This document shows positions 20,151 to 27,897 of a DNA stretch of 64,000 bases, in pieces. Position numbers and translations under genes: made by a program. Positions within the stretch are counted from its first letter, which is position 1, and each line of letters starts with the position of its first letter. Location of the stretch: the NCBI GenBank assembly GCA_016200895.1, contig JACQDX010000132.1:1-64000 (forward strand), in the 5' to 3' direction. Source of the stretch: Burkholderiales bacterium. GTDB taxonomy: Bacteria; Pseudomonadota; Gammaproteobacteria; Burkholderiales; Burkholderiaceae_D. Below the pieces are notes generated by a model that worked only from the letters and a program-made list of their open reading frames with translations, was not told where the DNA came from and did no database searches.

Positions 20151-20762
20151 ATGCAAACAAATAAGCAGCAAAGCAGGCTGATACTGGCATCGTGCTCAGT
20201 TTACCGCCGTGAATTGCTGGCAAGATTGCAATTCAATTTCGAAAGTATAGCACCTGAACTTGATGAAAGCCCCAGGACAGGCGAAAGCCCCAAACAAACC
20301 GCCTTGCGCCTGGCGCATGAAAAAGCGAAAGCGATAGCAAAAAATCACCCTGAAGCCATCATCATAGGTTCAGACCAGGTTGCTACGCTGGACGGCCTGC
20401 AAATTGGCAAGCCAGGTAATCATGCAGCAGCTTTAAAGCAATTGCAGCTCATGCGTGGACGCGAAGTGGCATTTCATACGGCTTTATGCGTTTTGGACAG
20501 CCGTCAACACGCGCCCTCTCCTGTACAAATTCAAGATATCTGCACGATGGTCAGGTTCAGGGACTTAAGCGATGCAGAACTGGATGCTTATTTACGCATA
20601 GAGCAACCGTATGATTGCGCAGGCAGCGCCAAGAATGAAGGCCTGGGCATCGCCATCATACAAAGTATCAAAAGTGATGACCCAACCGCATTAACCGGCC
20701 TGCCACTTATTGCACTGACCAGCATGTTGCGCAATACCGGCCTGAGTTTCTTCCATCTTTGA
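20151..20762 (+). CDS. yceF: Maf-family nucleotide pyrophosphatase, YceF type
   Basis: Maf proteins hydrolyse modified or non-canonical nucleoside triphosphates to monophosphates. The N-terminal motif LILASCSVYRRELLARL and the catalytic region IIGSDQVATLDGLQIGKPG are readable. SDQV followed by LDG resembles the YceF (7-methyl-GTP) subfamily rather than the dTTP/UTP type. The track start (20124) adds nine residues; AGGA at 12 nt before the ATG at 20151 favours the shorter 203-aa form, but this is not certain. Confidence 0.88.
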   Translation: MQTNKQQSRLILASCSVYRRELLARLQFNFESIAPELDESPRTGESPKQTALRLAHEKAKAIAKNHPEAIIIGSDQVATLDGLQIGKPGNHAAALKQLQLMRGREVAFHTALCVLDSRQHAPSPVQIQDICTMVRFRDLSDAELDAYLRIEQPYDCAGSAKNEGLGIAIIQSIKSDDPTALTGLPLIALTSMLRNTGLSFFHL

Positions 20763-20804
20763 ATTTATCGTTTTATCCATTTCATAAAATAAAAAATCAT
20801 ACCC

Positions 20805-21557
20805 ATGACAGGCACGCTTTATTTAATCCCCAATACCCTGGGTCTGAACGATGATCAACAAGTTAATTTACTTGCCAGCATCATCCCTGACACCGTACAA
20901 AAAATGACGGCAGAACTCAGCCATTTTGTCGCTGAAAATGCCAAAACCACGCGCGCTTATTTGAAATACCTGTCGCAGGCACACCCCCTGCAAAAAACCA
21001 TGCAGGAAATCCAGATCAGCGAGTTGAATATCAACACACCTGCGCAAGCACTGGAAGGCCTGTTGTTGCCCTTGTTGCAAGGCCATGATGTAGGTTTGAT
21101 ATCTGAAGCTGGCGTGCCCGCTGTTGCCGACCCGGGTGCCGATCTGGTCAGACTTGCTCATCACCGCAATATCAAGGTGCGCCCTTTGGTTGGCCCCTCC
21201 TCGCTGTTGCTGGCTTTGATGGGCAGTGGGCTGAACGGGCAAAGTTTCGCCTTCCATGGCTACTTGCCAACAGATGCCGCTCTACGGGCAAAACGCATCA
21301 AAGAACTCGAAGAGAGATCAAAAAAAGAGAAGCAGACACAGCTACTCATAGAAACCCCTTACCGCAATGCAGCCATGCTGGAAGCACTGAGTAATCACTG
21401 CAATCCAGGTACACTGATATGCGTGGCAACAGATTTGAGCCTGGACACCGAATCCTTGCAAACAAAACCTGCTGCCGAATGGAAAAGCAGTTTGAGTAAG
21501 CAACAAGGCCCTGATTTTCATAAAAAACCGACAGTTTTTTTATTCTTGAGCAATTAA
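20805..21557 (+). CDS. RsmI-like SAM-dependent methyltransferase (tetrapyrrole methylase fold)
   Basis: The 250-aa protein begins GTLYLIPNTLG and has GHDVGLISEAGVPAVADPGADLV and RPLVGPSSLLLALMGSG, the cofactor and substrate loops of the tetrapyrrole methylase fold as used by RsmI (16S rRNA C1402 2'-O-methyltransferase). It is shorter and more diverged than true RsmI and its N-terminus is rearranged, so it is better called a RsmI-like paralogue. It sits 42 nt after the Maf gene, a common pairing in betaproteobacteria. Confidence 0.8.
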   Translation: MTGTLYLIPNTLGLNDDQQVNLLASIIPDTVQKMTAELSHFVAENAKTTRAYLKYLSQAHPLQKTMQEIQISELNINTPAQALEGLLLPLLQGHDVGLISEAGVPAVADPGADLVRLAHHRNIKVRPLVGPSSLLLALMGSGLNGQSFAFHGYLPTDAALRAKRIKELEERSKKEKQTQLLIETPYRNAAMLEALSNHCNPGTLICVATDLSLDTESLQTKPAAEWKSSLSKQQGPDFHKKPTVFLFLSN

Positions 21558-21565
21558 AAAGTGTA

Positions 21566-21575
21566 CGACCGGTCG
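21566..21575. promoter_or_regulatory. Palindrome upstream of yqhD, candidate TetR-type operator
   Basis: The perfect 10-bp palindrome CGACCGGTCG lies 47 nt before the yqhD start, within GTACGACCGGTCGATT. Its GC core with T/A flanks resembles operators of TetR-family aldehyde/electrophile sensors. No linked regulator is present, so the binder is unknown. Confidence 0.4.
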
Positions 21576-21622
21576 ATTTTTTTCTATTTGCGCTAAGATG
21601 TCTTTTTTCTGGAGGAATGCAT

Positions 21623-22783
21623 ATGCTGAATTTTGATTTTTACAACCCTACACAAATCCTGTTTGGCAAAGGACGCATAGCCGATCTGAATAAAGTCATC
21701 CCAGCCGAAGCCCATGTGCTGATGCTTTATGGCGGTGGCAGCATCAAACAAAATGGCGTTTACAATGAAGTCATCACCGCACTTGGAACACGCAAAGTGA
21801 CAGAATTTACTGGCATAGAACCAAATCCCAGCTATGAAACCCTGATGAAGGCAGTCGAACTCATCAAGCAAAACAAGATAGACTTTTTGCTCGCAGTTGG
21901 CGGCGGCTCTGTCATCGACGGCACCAAATTCATCGCCGCTGCAGCTTTGTTTGAAGGCGATGATCCCTGGGTCATCATGGAAAAACGCGGCGGCAATGTG
22001 ACCAAGGCCATGCCATTTGGCAGCGTACTGACCTTGCCAGCCACCGGCTCTGAAATGAATAATGGCGGGGTCGTTACCCGCAAATCCATCAAGGCAAAAA
22101 TGGCGTTTTCCAGCCGCCATTGCTTCCCGCAATTCTCGGTGCTGGATCCGACCAAGACCTTTACCCTGCCAGTACGCCAGATAGGTAATGGCGCAGTCGA
22201 TGCCTTTGTCCACATCATGGAACAGTACCTGACCTACCCGGTGAATTCACCAGTGCAAGACAGATTTGCCGAAGGCTTGTTGCTGACACTGATAGAAGAA
22301 GGCCCGAAAGCTCTGGCCAACCCAGAAGATTACGACGTGCGCGCCAATCTGATGTGGTGCGCTACCATGGCACTGAACGGCCTGATCTCGACCGGCGTAC
22401 CGCAAGACTGGGCAACGCATATGATAGGTCATGAACTGACAGCCTTGCATAACATAGACCATGCACAAACCCTGGCCATCGTGCTGCCCAGCATGCTGCG
22501 CGTACGCAAGGAAGGCAAACGGGCAAAGTTACTGCAATTTGCCGAACGCGTCTGGGGCTTGCACGAAGGTGATGAAGACAGCCGCATAGAAACAGCCATC
22601 AGCCGTATGCAAGATTATTTTGAACAAATGGGCGTTAAAACCCGCCTCAGCGACTATCAACTTGGCAGCAATGATATTGCACCGATCTTGTCAGCACTGG
22701 AAACCCATCGCATGGTGAGTCTCGGTGAAAAGCGTAATGTGACGCTGGATGTCAGCCGCCAGGTATTGGAATTGAGCTTGTAA
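21623..22783 (+). CDS. yqhD: Iron-containing alcohol dehydrogenase / aldehyde reductase, YqhD type
   Basis: The 386-aa protein has the group III ADH layout: an N-terminal NADPH fold (DFYNPTQILFGKGRI; LAVGGGSVIDGTKFIAAA) and a helical metal-binding domain with Asp/His ligands in GAVDAFVHIMEQYL and HMIGHELTALHNIDHAQTL. YqhD enzymes reduce toxic short-chain and lipid-derived aldehydes with NADPH. The ATG at 21617 is too close to GGAGG, so the ATG at 21623 (7 nt spacing) is preferred. A 10-bp palindrome upstream may be an operator. Confidence 0.92.
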   Translation: MLNFDFYNPTQILFGKGRIADLNKVIPAEAHVLMLYGGGSIKQNGVYNEVITALGTRKVTEFTGIEPNPSYETLMKAVELIKQNKIDFLLAVGGGSVIDGTKFIAAAALFEGDDPWVIMEKRGGNVTKAMPFGSVLTLPATGSEMNNGGVVTRKSIKAKMAFSSRHCFPQFSVLDPTKTFTLPVRQIGNGAVDAFVHIMEQYLTYPVNSPVQDRFAEGLLLTLIEEGPKALANPEDYDVRANLMWCATMALNGLISTGVPQDWATHMIGHELTALHNIDHAQTLAIVLPSMLRVRKEGKRAKLLQFAERVWGLHEGDEDSRIETAISRMQDYFEQMGVKTRLSDYQLGSNDIAPILSALETHRMVSLGEKRNVTLDVSRQVLELSL

Positions 22784-22790
22784 TTAAACT

Positions 22791-22837
22791 GCGGCCATTT
22801 ATTCCAAGAGAATTAATGGCCGCACATTTATTTTTTT
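22791..22837 (+). terminator. Terminator of yqhD
   Basis: GCGGCCATT pairs with AATGGCCGC, with an inner ATTC/GAAT pair around CAAGA, followed by ATTTATTTTTTT on the plus strand. The convergent minus-strand gene ends at 22828, inside the T-run, so the stem may serve both transcripts. Confidence 0.85.
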
Positions 22838-24051
22838 GACGGTTTTTGAATATGGCAATTCATATCCAGAAAACGCATGGCCCCTGTGTAATTGGTATCC
22901 CAGTCATCCATTAGATAATTACCAGCTTCTTCCACGAAATTATTCCAGTCTTCCAGCAAACCTTCCTGCTTTTCGTGCGGTGCTGCCGTCTTTATCCAGT
23001 CTGTCGCCAACTCTGGGTTAAACCCTTCATCGCGGAATTTTTTTACCAGGCTTTTTGCGGTTTTTTCTGGCAAAGTCGTTTTAGGTGTTATGCCACCAAC
23101 GATACAGACAAACAGGGTCAGCAGTGAATCAATATCGGTTTTACCCTTGGTCAGTTTCGTCCATTCCTTGGATACCAGGGCATCGTATTCAGAAGTGTCT
23201 TCGACTTCATGGTCGCGCAGGTAGTATCGATCCTTGAGTTCATACACCAGCTTGTCGAGAGATGCAGATTTATCCTGCAAGCGTAGCAGATCATGGGATT
23301 TGATTTCACCCAGTACGCGCTCAACGATGGCATGAAATTTCTCGGGGATATCGGCCAGATCAATCGCGGATAAAGCTTTTTTCAACTTTGCCGCAGTATA
23401 CGTGCGAATAGCGTCGATCAGGCTGGCGAACTCCACCTGGTTTTGCAGAGTTGCCGCAGGCTTGCCGAACATTTGCAGTAACAAGGCGGTGCGAACTACC
23501 GATACAGCCTCTACATCCTCTTCTTTGAGGTAGCTGGCAGATAAGCCCAGCTCTTCGCCAAACCAATAACCAGCTTCGATTTCCAGTGCATTCATTTGCC
23601 TGTGTTCGAGGGTATTCCTGTACTCAATTGGCTTTTCCTTGAGTGACCATGCCTCCAGAAAATCCTCGACTTTGCCTTTGGCCTCATGACCCAGCAAGGC
23701 ATATTCCGGCATGGCGAACAAGGCTTTCAACAAACCTGAGCCGCCGCGCGACAAAGTCAAAAAGGTATTGTCGCGTATCATCTTGGCGGCCAGTTCCAGG
23801 TCACCCTTGGTGGTCTCGATCAGATACAGACTGGCGAGGTTAACGATACGCTTGCGTGCCGCTTCAATTTCAGGACGCAGGTATTTACTGCCGAAAGCAT
23901 CCGCTATCTGCACCATGCCTTTTGGTGCCTCCGCCTCAATTGCAGCAATCCTGGCGGTAGGAATAATTGCCTTTTGCACACCATAACGCAGCGCCGATTC
24001 AAAGTAGGGGCGATTATCAAGCAGGGCAATTTCAAAAGTATTTTCAGGCAT
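22828..24051 (-). CDS. Uncharacterised 407-aa helical protein of the J-domain gene cluster
   Basis: I do not recognise this family. No signal peptide or membrane segment is evident. The sequence is rich in Ala, Leu, Glu and Lys throughout, so it is probably a soluble all-helical protein. Segments such as KRIVNLASLYLIETTKGDLELAAKM and LVYELKDRYYLRDHEVED look like helical repeats, and it ends WNNFVEEAGNYLMDDWDTNY. It is the last and largest gene of a four-gene minus-strand set that starts with a J-domain protein, 87 nt after the 256-aa gene; a 9-bp hairpin lies in that gap. It may be a client or structural partner of the J-protein, which is inference from context only. Confidence 0.75.
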   Translation of the reverse strand: MPENTFEIALLDNRPYFESALRYGVQKAIIPTARIAAIEAEAPKGMVQIADAFGSKYLRPEIEAARKRIVNLASLYLIETTKGDLELAAKMIRDNTFLTLSRGGSGLLKALFAMPEYALLGHEAKGKVEDFLEAWSLKEKPIEYRNTLEHRQMNALEIEAGYWFGEELGLSASYLKEEDVEAVSVVRTALLLQMFGKPAATLQNQVEFASLIDAIRTYTAAKLKKALSAIDLADIPEKFHAIVERVLGEIKSHDLLRLQDKSASLDKLVYELKDRYYLRDHEVEDTSEYDALVSKEWTKLTKGKTDIDSLLTLFVCIVGGITPKTTLPEKTAKSLVKKFRDEGFNPELATDWIKTAAPHEKQEGLLEDWNNFVEEAGNYLMDDWDTNYTGAMRFLDMNCHIQKPSKK

Positions 24052-24087
24052 AAATACCAGAACAGAAGCAGGCTATGGAAAGTGGAA

Positions 24088-24113
24088 GGCAGGCAGAAAA
24101 ACTCCTGCCTGCC
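24088..24113 (-). other. Intercistronic hairpin in the J-domain cluster
   Basis: A perfect 9-bp stem GGCAGGCAG/CTGCCTGCC with an 8-nt loop lies between the 256-aa and 407-aa genes. No T-run follows in the minus direction, so it is more likely a processing or stability element than a terminator. Confidence 0.6.
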
Positions 24114-24138
24114 ACGCGTATCAAAATAACATCAACAA

Positions 24139-24909
24139 CTACAAGGCAGACTCTTCGTCATCATCCTTGTCGTCGCCATCGTCATTATTTTTAGGACGTT
24201 CTTCCTGCTCTTCCTCAGCACCGCCCTCGCCGCCCTCCAATAATTCATCTTGTGCCAGGCTTGCCTGATAAGCTTTATAACGTGCGCGCAATTTCATCAA
24301 AACTTCGCGGAAAATTTCTGGCAATTCATAGCGCAGGATGTACGTCACCTGCATCCAGTCATGATCTTCCAGATTGGCCATGTCCAAAGGTGATGCCAGG
24401 CTCTCAGTGTCGCGGGTCAGGTTCAGCAAATCATCATCCAGTGCCTGAGTTTTGTTGTCGTCGCCGTACTCATACAAATCGAAGGTTGCATAGCGGTAGA
24501 AATGCTCTACCATTTGCGCCCTGTCGAGCAGGTAATCGACGAGGGCATCATAGCCGCCATCTACTTCAGCGATTTCATACAAGAATTCCGCCGGATCAGC
24601 GCCTTCACGAAAAATAACGGAATTGACCATGCCACGCAATTGCTCATGGGTCTGGTCGCCGTAACGACGCTCCAGCACAACAGCCTGCGCAAATTGCTCT
24701 GGCGTGACCAGCAGGTTGACCAAAGACTCTTTGGATGCATCATATTCACGGATAATCGCTAGCAAATCCTTGGCTGGAAATTCATCCAGGGCTGCGACCA
24801 GTGCTTTGTCGCCTTCGGTTTCGGCCAGATTGGCCAGTGCATGTTCAGCACCGGCGATATCACCCGCCTTGACCAGGCTTTGGGCTTCGATTAATGCAGG
24901 ATAATTCAT
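24139..24909 (-). CDS. Uncharacterised 256-aa protein with acidic tail
   Basis: No family recognised. Residues 1-50 look like a TPR-type helical pair (ALIEAQSLVKAGDIAGAEHA). The middle is helical with many Asp/Glu/Tyr residues (MVEHFYRYATFDLYEYGDDN), and the last 30 residues are almost all acidic (NNDDGDDKDDDEESAL). Such tails are common in chaperone partners and histone- or tubulin-like binders, but nothing specific can be claimed. It lies 9 nt after the 200-aa gene and 87 nt before the 407-aa gene in the same orientation. The acidic tail parallels the acidic stretch of its upstream neighbour. Confidence 0.75.
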   Translation of the reverse strand: MNYPALIEAQSLVKAGDIAGAEHALANLAETEGDKALVAALDEFPAKDLLAIIREYDASKESLVNLLVTPEQFAQAVVLERRYGDQTHEQLRGMVNSVIFREGADPAEFLYEIAEVDGGYDALVDYLLDRAQMVEHFYRYATFDLYEYGDDNKTQALDDDLLNLTRDTESLASPLDMANLEDHDWMQVTYILRYELPEIFREVLMKLRARYKAYQASLAQDELLEGGEGGAEEEQEERPKNNDDGDDKDDDEESAL

Positions 24910-24918
24910 CTGTACTCC

Positions 24919-25521
24919 TTATTCTTTACGGTCAAAACCTTGCTCAGCCAACCAGTCTGCACCGGCTTCGCCCAGATCATAATCATCACCATCATCACCG
25001 TCATCGCGTCCATGCCTGCCGTACCGGCCATCAAGATCGCCATGTTCTTTCAGCTCTTCATTTTCCTCGTTGGCTTCTTTATCCTCATCCTCGTCAGCAC
25101 CAGCAGCATCGCTGGTGCCAGCCTTGCGTGTGGTATTGCTACGGTTCAGATATTCCAGCGCCGCAGCCGTCACCAGGAAAGTTTCACCATCAGGGTCTTT
25201 CAAGACGATGCGGCTCAAGGGTTCCGCCCATGGTTCCAGCTTGACTGCGGATGATATAGTTTTCCATGAAGGAAAGTTGCCTGCTTCTTTGGTAATCAAG
25301 GATTCCATCGTCAGCGGGCTCATGAAAATAAAGCCCTCATGAAAAGCCACCGCCAACATCTCAGGGTTGCTCGCCATCATGGGCAACAGCATAGGCAGTT
25401 GTTCAGCCTTTTCGCGCAATCTGGCCTTGAGCACATTCTTGCCCTCGGAGTCGGATTTCAAATCCTCCAATTCAGCCTTATAGAGCGGAATAATATCTTC
25501 AAAAAAACGCGACAATTTCAC
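24919..25521 (-). CDS. Uncharacterised 200-aa protein with acidic low-complexity region
   Basis: No family recognised. Residues 1-130 look folded (LSRFFEDIIPLYKAELEDLK; MLLPMMASNPEMLAVAFHEGFIFM). A highly acidic linker of about 50 residues follows (DEDEDKEANEENEEL, then DDGDDGDDYD) and a short conserved-looking end (AGADWLAEQGFDRKE). The start overlaps the J-domain gene stop by 4 nt (ATGA), so the two are translationally coupled and probably interact. The reverse strand shows a His-rich ORF over the acidic linker, an artefact of GAT/GAC codons. Confidence 0.75.
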   Translation of the reverse strand: MKLSRFFEDIIPLYKAELEDLKSDSEGKNVLKARLREKAEQLPMLLPMMASNPEMLAVAFHEGFIFMSPLTMESLITKEAGNFPSWKTISSAVKLEPWAEPLSRIVLKDPDGETFLVTAAALEYLNRSNTTRKAGTSDAAGADEDEDKEANEENEELKEHGDLDGRYGRHGRDDGDDGDDYDLGEAGADWLAEQGFDRKE

Positions 25522-25796
25522 TGCAATACTCCTGATAAATAATTTTTCCAGATTTCGGTCGCTGTCTCTATAGGAGAATCCAGCAAATTGCGTCTGCGAT
25601 TTTCGTCATAGGCAGTACGCGCTGTCTCATCCGACAAAATATCGTAAGCTTCTTTGACCGCATGGAATTTTTCCGGCGCCAGTTCAGAATCATTCCTGTC
25701 AGGATGAAACTCTGCAGCCTTTTGACGAAACGCTTTCTTGACGTCTGCCAGACTCGCATTGGTGGCGATACCGAGAATAAAATAATAGTCTTTCAT
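25518..25796 (-). CDS. Short J-domain (DnaJ-like) protein
   Basis: The 92-aa protein is a nearly isolated J domain: MKDYYFILGIATNASLADVK, then the HPD motif in AAEFHPDRNDSE, then AVKEAYDILSDETARTAYDE. A tail of about 20 residues (IETATEIWKNYLSGVLQ) follows. J domains stimulate Hsp70 (DnaK) ATPase and deliver clients. There is no zinc-finger or client-binding domain, so client choice must come from the tail or partners. The track start (25856) is replaced by the ATG at 25796, which has AAGG 5 nt upstream and the family N-terminus. It heads the four-gene cluster. Confidence 0.88.
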   Translation of the reverse strand: MKDYYFILGIATNASLADVKKAFRQKAAEFHPDRNDSELAPEKFHAVKEAYDILSDETARTAYDENRRRNLLDSPIETATEIWKNYLSGVLQ

Positions 25797-25885
25797 ACAC
25801 ACCTTTGGCTTGCACTTGGACTTGAATTGACACTGCAGATTAGCAGCGAAGAGCAAAGGGAACCATTTGCATGGATTCCCCTATG

Positions 25886-25915
25886 CAGGAATAAGCCAGA
25901 ATCCGGCTATTCCTG
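25886..25915 (-). other. Hairpin downstream of slyD
   Basis: CAGGAATAAGCC pairs with GGCTATTCCTG apart from one bulged base. No T-run follows, so it is a weak candidate for the slyD transcript end or a processing site. Confidence 0.4.
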
Positions 25916-25925
25916 TGTATGCATA

Positions 25926-26405
25926 TTAATGGTGATGACCGTGTTCACCATGCACGTGACCGTGCACAACTTCCTCATCAGTGGCTTCACGTACTTCCAG
26001 CACTTCTGCATCAAAACGTATAGTCATGCCAGCCAGAGGATGGTTGCCATCTACAGTGACCACGCCAGCATCGATAGCAGTAACGCGGAACTGCATGGTT
26101 TCGCCAGTTTCTGGCTCACGTGTTTCAAACATCATGCCAACATCGATATCAGGTGGGAAAGCGCTGATATCTTCTTCGCGTACGAACTCTGGGTCAAATT
26201 CACCAAAGCCATCTTCTGGTGCCAACGTCACTGAGACTTTGTCGCCTACGGTTTTGCCATCCAATGCAGCTTCAACTGCTGGCAAAATATTATCATACCC
26301 ACCATGCAAATAAACGATGGGCTGCTGATTCTGGTCTATGACCTCGCCCTCAGCACTGAACATGGTGTAATTCAAAGTGACAGCGGTATTTTGTGTGATT
26401 TGCAT
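25926..26405 (-). CDS. slyD: FKBP-type peptidyl-prolyl isomerase SlyD
   Basis: The 159-aa protein has the FKBP domain interrupted by the insert-in-flap chaperone domain, as in SlyD: GGYDNILPAVEAALDGKTVGD, then the IF region DGFGEFDPEFVREEDISAF, then VTVDGNHPLAGMTIRFDAEV. It ends with a short His-rich tail (HGHVHGEHGHHH) typical of metal-binding SlyD. It folds proline-containing clients and binds nickel. It lies between the cyd operon and the J-domain cluster, in the same orientation as both. Confidence 0.95.
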   Translation of the reverse strand: MQITQNTAVTLNYTMFSAEGEVIDQNQQPIVYLHGGYDNILPAVEAALDGKTVGDKVSVTLAPEDGFGEFDPEFVREEDISAFPPDIDVGMMFETREPETGETMQFRVTAIDAGVVTVDGNHPLAGMTIRFDAEVLEVREATDEEVVHGHVHGEHGHHH

Positions 26406-26474
26406 GACAAATAAATAGAATAATTGCGCATTATTGCGACAGGATTGAAATGAGTAACACTGATATGTAACTAT

Positions 26475-26521
26475 GGCTATATAAGCATATATAGCCTATA
26501 AACACCCATTTCAATAGGCTA
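26475..26521 (-). promoter_or_regulatory. Two mutually exclusive hairpins between cydX and slyD
   Basis: GGCTATAT/ATATAGCC (26475-26496) and TAGCCTAT/ATAGGCTA (26492-26521) share the segment around 26492-26496, so only one can form. The arrangement is attenuator-like, upstream of slyD and downstream of cydX. Neither stem is followed by a good T-run, so the role is unclear. Confidence 0.4.
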
Positions 26522-26547
26522 ACCGCGTATTGTAGCAGAGCTGCCCC

Positions 26548-26718
26548 CTATTTACTGTGTTTGCTGTCTTTGTAGTCCTGTCTTGCCTGTTCGAAACGTT
26601 CTTTTGTCAATGCCTCGTCACGCTCACCAAAAGCATAATTTGCTTCCAGCCACATGACATTGATAATGCCAAAAGCCAACGCCAAGCCTATGCCCAGTAT
26701 CCAGTTGAAATACCACAT
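26548..26718 (-). CDS. cydX: Cytochrome bd oxidase small subunit CydX
   Basis: This 56-aa ORF is below the ORF-track cutoff. Translation gives MWYFNWILGIGLALAFGIIN followed by VMWLEANYAFGERDE. It has the family start MWYF.W.LG, one membrane helix and a charged C-terminal tail. CydX stabilises the CydAB quinol oxidase. It lies 30 nt after cydB, the usual place. Confidence 0.93.
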   Translation of the reverse strand: MWYFNWILGIGLALAFGIINVMWLEANYAFGERDEALTKERFEQARQDYKDSKHSK

Positions 26719-26748
26719 GTTTTACCCCTTTAGTCATATTTTGTCAGT

Positions 26749-27888
26749 TCAGTATGCTGAATGCTCGTTCGCATTGATATGTGCTTCACCCACTTTGCCC
26801 CGCAAGACACGATAAATCCATGCGGTATAGACGATAATGATGGGTAAGAAGATCACGACCACCCAGAACATCACTCCCAGGCTTTTATGGCTGGCGACCA
26901 CGTCCCAAGCCGTCAAACTACTGGATGGGTGCAGTGATGATGGCATGACAAACGGGAACATGGATGCGCCAGTTGTCAAAATCACCATGGCAACTGTAGT
27001 GCCACTGCATAAAAATGCCGCGACATCCTTGTTCTTGTACGCAAATATTGGGCTGAATATACTGGTCAGCAAACCTATTGCCGGCAAGCACCAGAGCATG
27101 GGAATACGCGAGTAGTTATCCAGCCAGGCTCCGGTGGCGAGCTCTACGGTTTTCATAGTCGGCATGAAAGAGGTATTCACATCAGGCATACTGACGATGC
27201 GATAGCCATCTATAACCAGCACTATCCAGATACCTGCGATAAGAAAACTCAGGAAAGTCACAATGGCTGCGACCAATAAAATTACTTTTGCCCTGTCCCT
27301 GACTATGCCTTCAGCCTTGCAACGTAAAAAAGCAGCTCCGTGCATGACCAGCATGGCAACACTTAATACTCCAGCCAGCAAACCGAAAGGATTCAGCAAA
27401 CCAAGGATGCCACCTATGTATTCCAGGCGCATGGTGTCATCATAATGAAAAGGCACGCCCAGTAACAAGTTGCCAAAGGCAATGCCAAAGATCAGCGGTG
27501 GCACAAAGCCGCCAACAAACAAGGCCCAGTCCCAGGCTGATCGCCAGCGTGGGTCTTGTACCTTGCTGCGATAATCAAAGCCCACCGGACGGAAGAACAG
27601 AGAAAACAGCAACAGCATCAGAGCCACATAAAAACCAGAAAACGCTGCTGCATATGCCAGTGGCCAGGCAGCAAACAGAGCGCCGCCCGCAGCAATGAAC
27701 CAGGTTTGATTGCCTTCCCAGGTTGGGCCTATGGAATTAATGACGATACGTCTTTCCATATCGGTTTTAGCAACGAATGGCAGCAACATGCCCACGCCAA
27801 AATCAAACCCGTCCATCAGGGCAAAACCGATAATCAGGACACCGACGAAAGCCCACCAGATGATCTTTAATGTTTCATAGTCAAACAT
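26749..27888 (-). CDS. cydB: Cytochrome bd ubiquinol oxidase subunit II
   Basis: The 379-aa polytopic membrane protein begins MFDYETLKIIWWAFVGVLIIGFALMDGFDFGVGMLLPF, the CydB signature. It has WEGNQTWFIAAGGALFAAWPLAYA near residue 60 and eight or nine predicted helices. CydB pairs with CydA to form the high-affinity terminal oxidase used at low oxygen. It lies 9 nt after cydA. Confidence 0.96.
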   Translation of the reverse strand: MFDYETLKIIWWAFVGVLIIGFALMDGFDFGVGMLLPFVAKTDMERRIVINSIGPTWEGNQTWFIAAGGALFAAWPLAYAAAFSGFYVALMLLLFSLFFRPVGFDYRSKVQDPRWRSAWDWALFVGGFVPPLIFGIAFGNLLLGVPFHYDDTMRLEYIGGILGLLNPFGLLAGVLSVAMLVMHGAAFLRCKAEGIVRDRAKVILLVAAIVTFLSFLIAGIWIVLVIDGYRIVSMPDVNTSFMPTMKTVELATGAWLDNYSRIPMLWCLPAIGLLTSIFSPIFAYKNKDVAAFLCSGTTVAMVILTTGASMFPFVMPSSLHPSSSLTAWDVVASHKSLGVMFWVVVIFLPIIIVYTAWIYRVLRGKVGEAHINANEHSAY

Positions 27889-27897
27889 AATGCTTCC

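Noticed and set aside
21593-22213. 206-aa minus-strand ORF opposite yqhD
   Set aside because: Shadow of the alcohol dehydrogenase gene; the real gene has family motifs and a ribosome site.
24894-25244. His-rich plus-strand ORF (HNHHHHHRHR)
   Set aside because: Produced by GAT/GAC-rich codons of the acidic linker on the minus strand; a metal-binding peptide is not supported.
25662-26234. 190-aa plus-strand ORF over the J-domain and slyD genes
   Set aside because: Crosses two well-supported minus-strand genes and has no recognisable domain.
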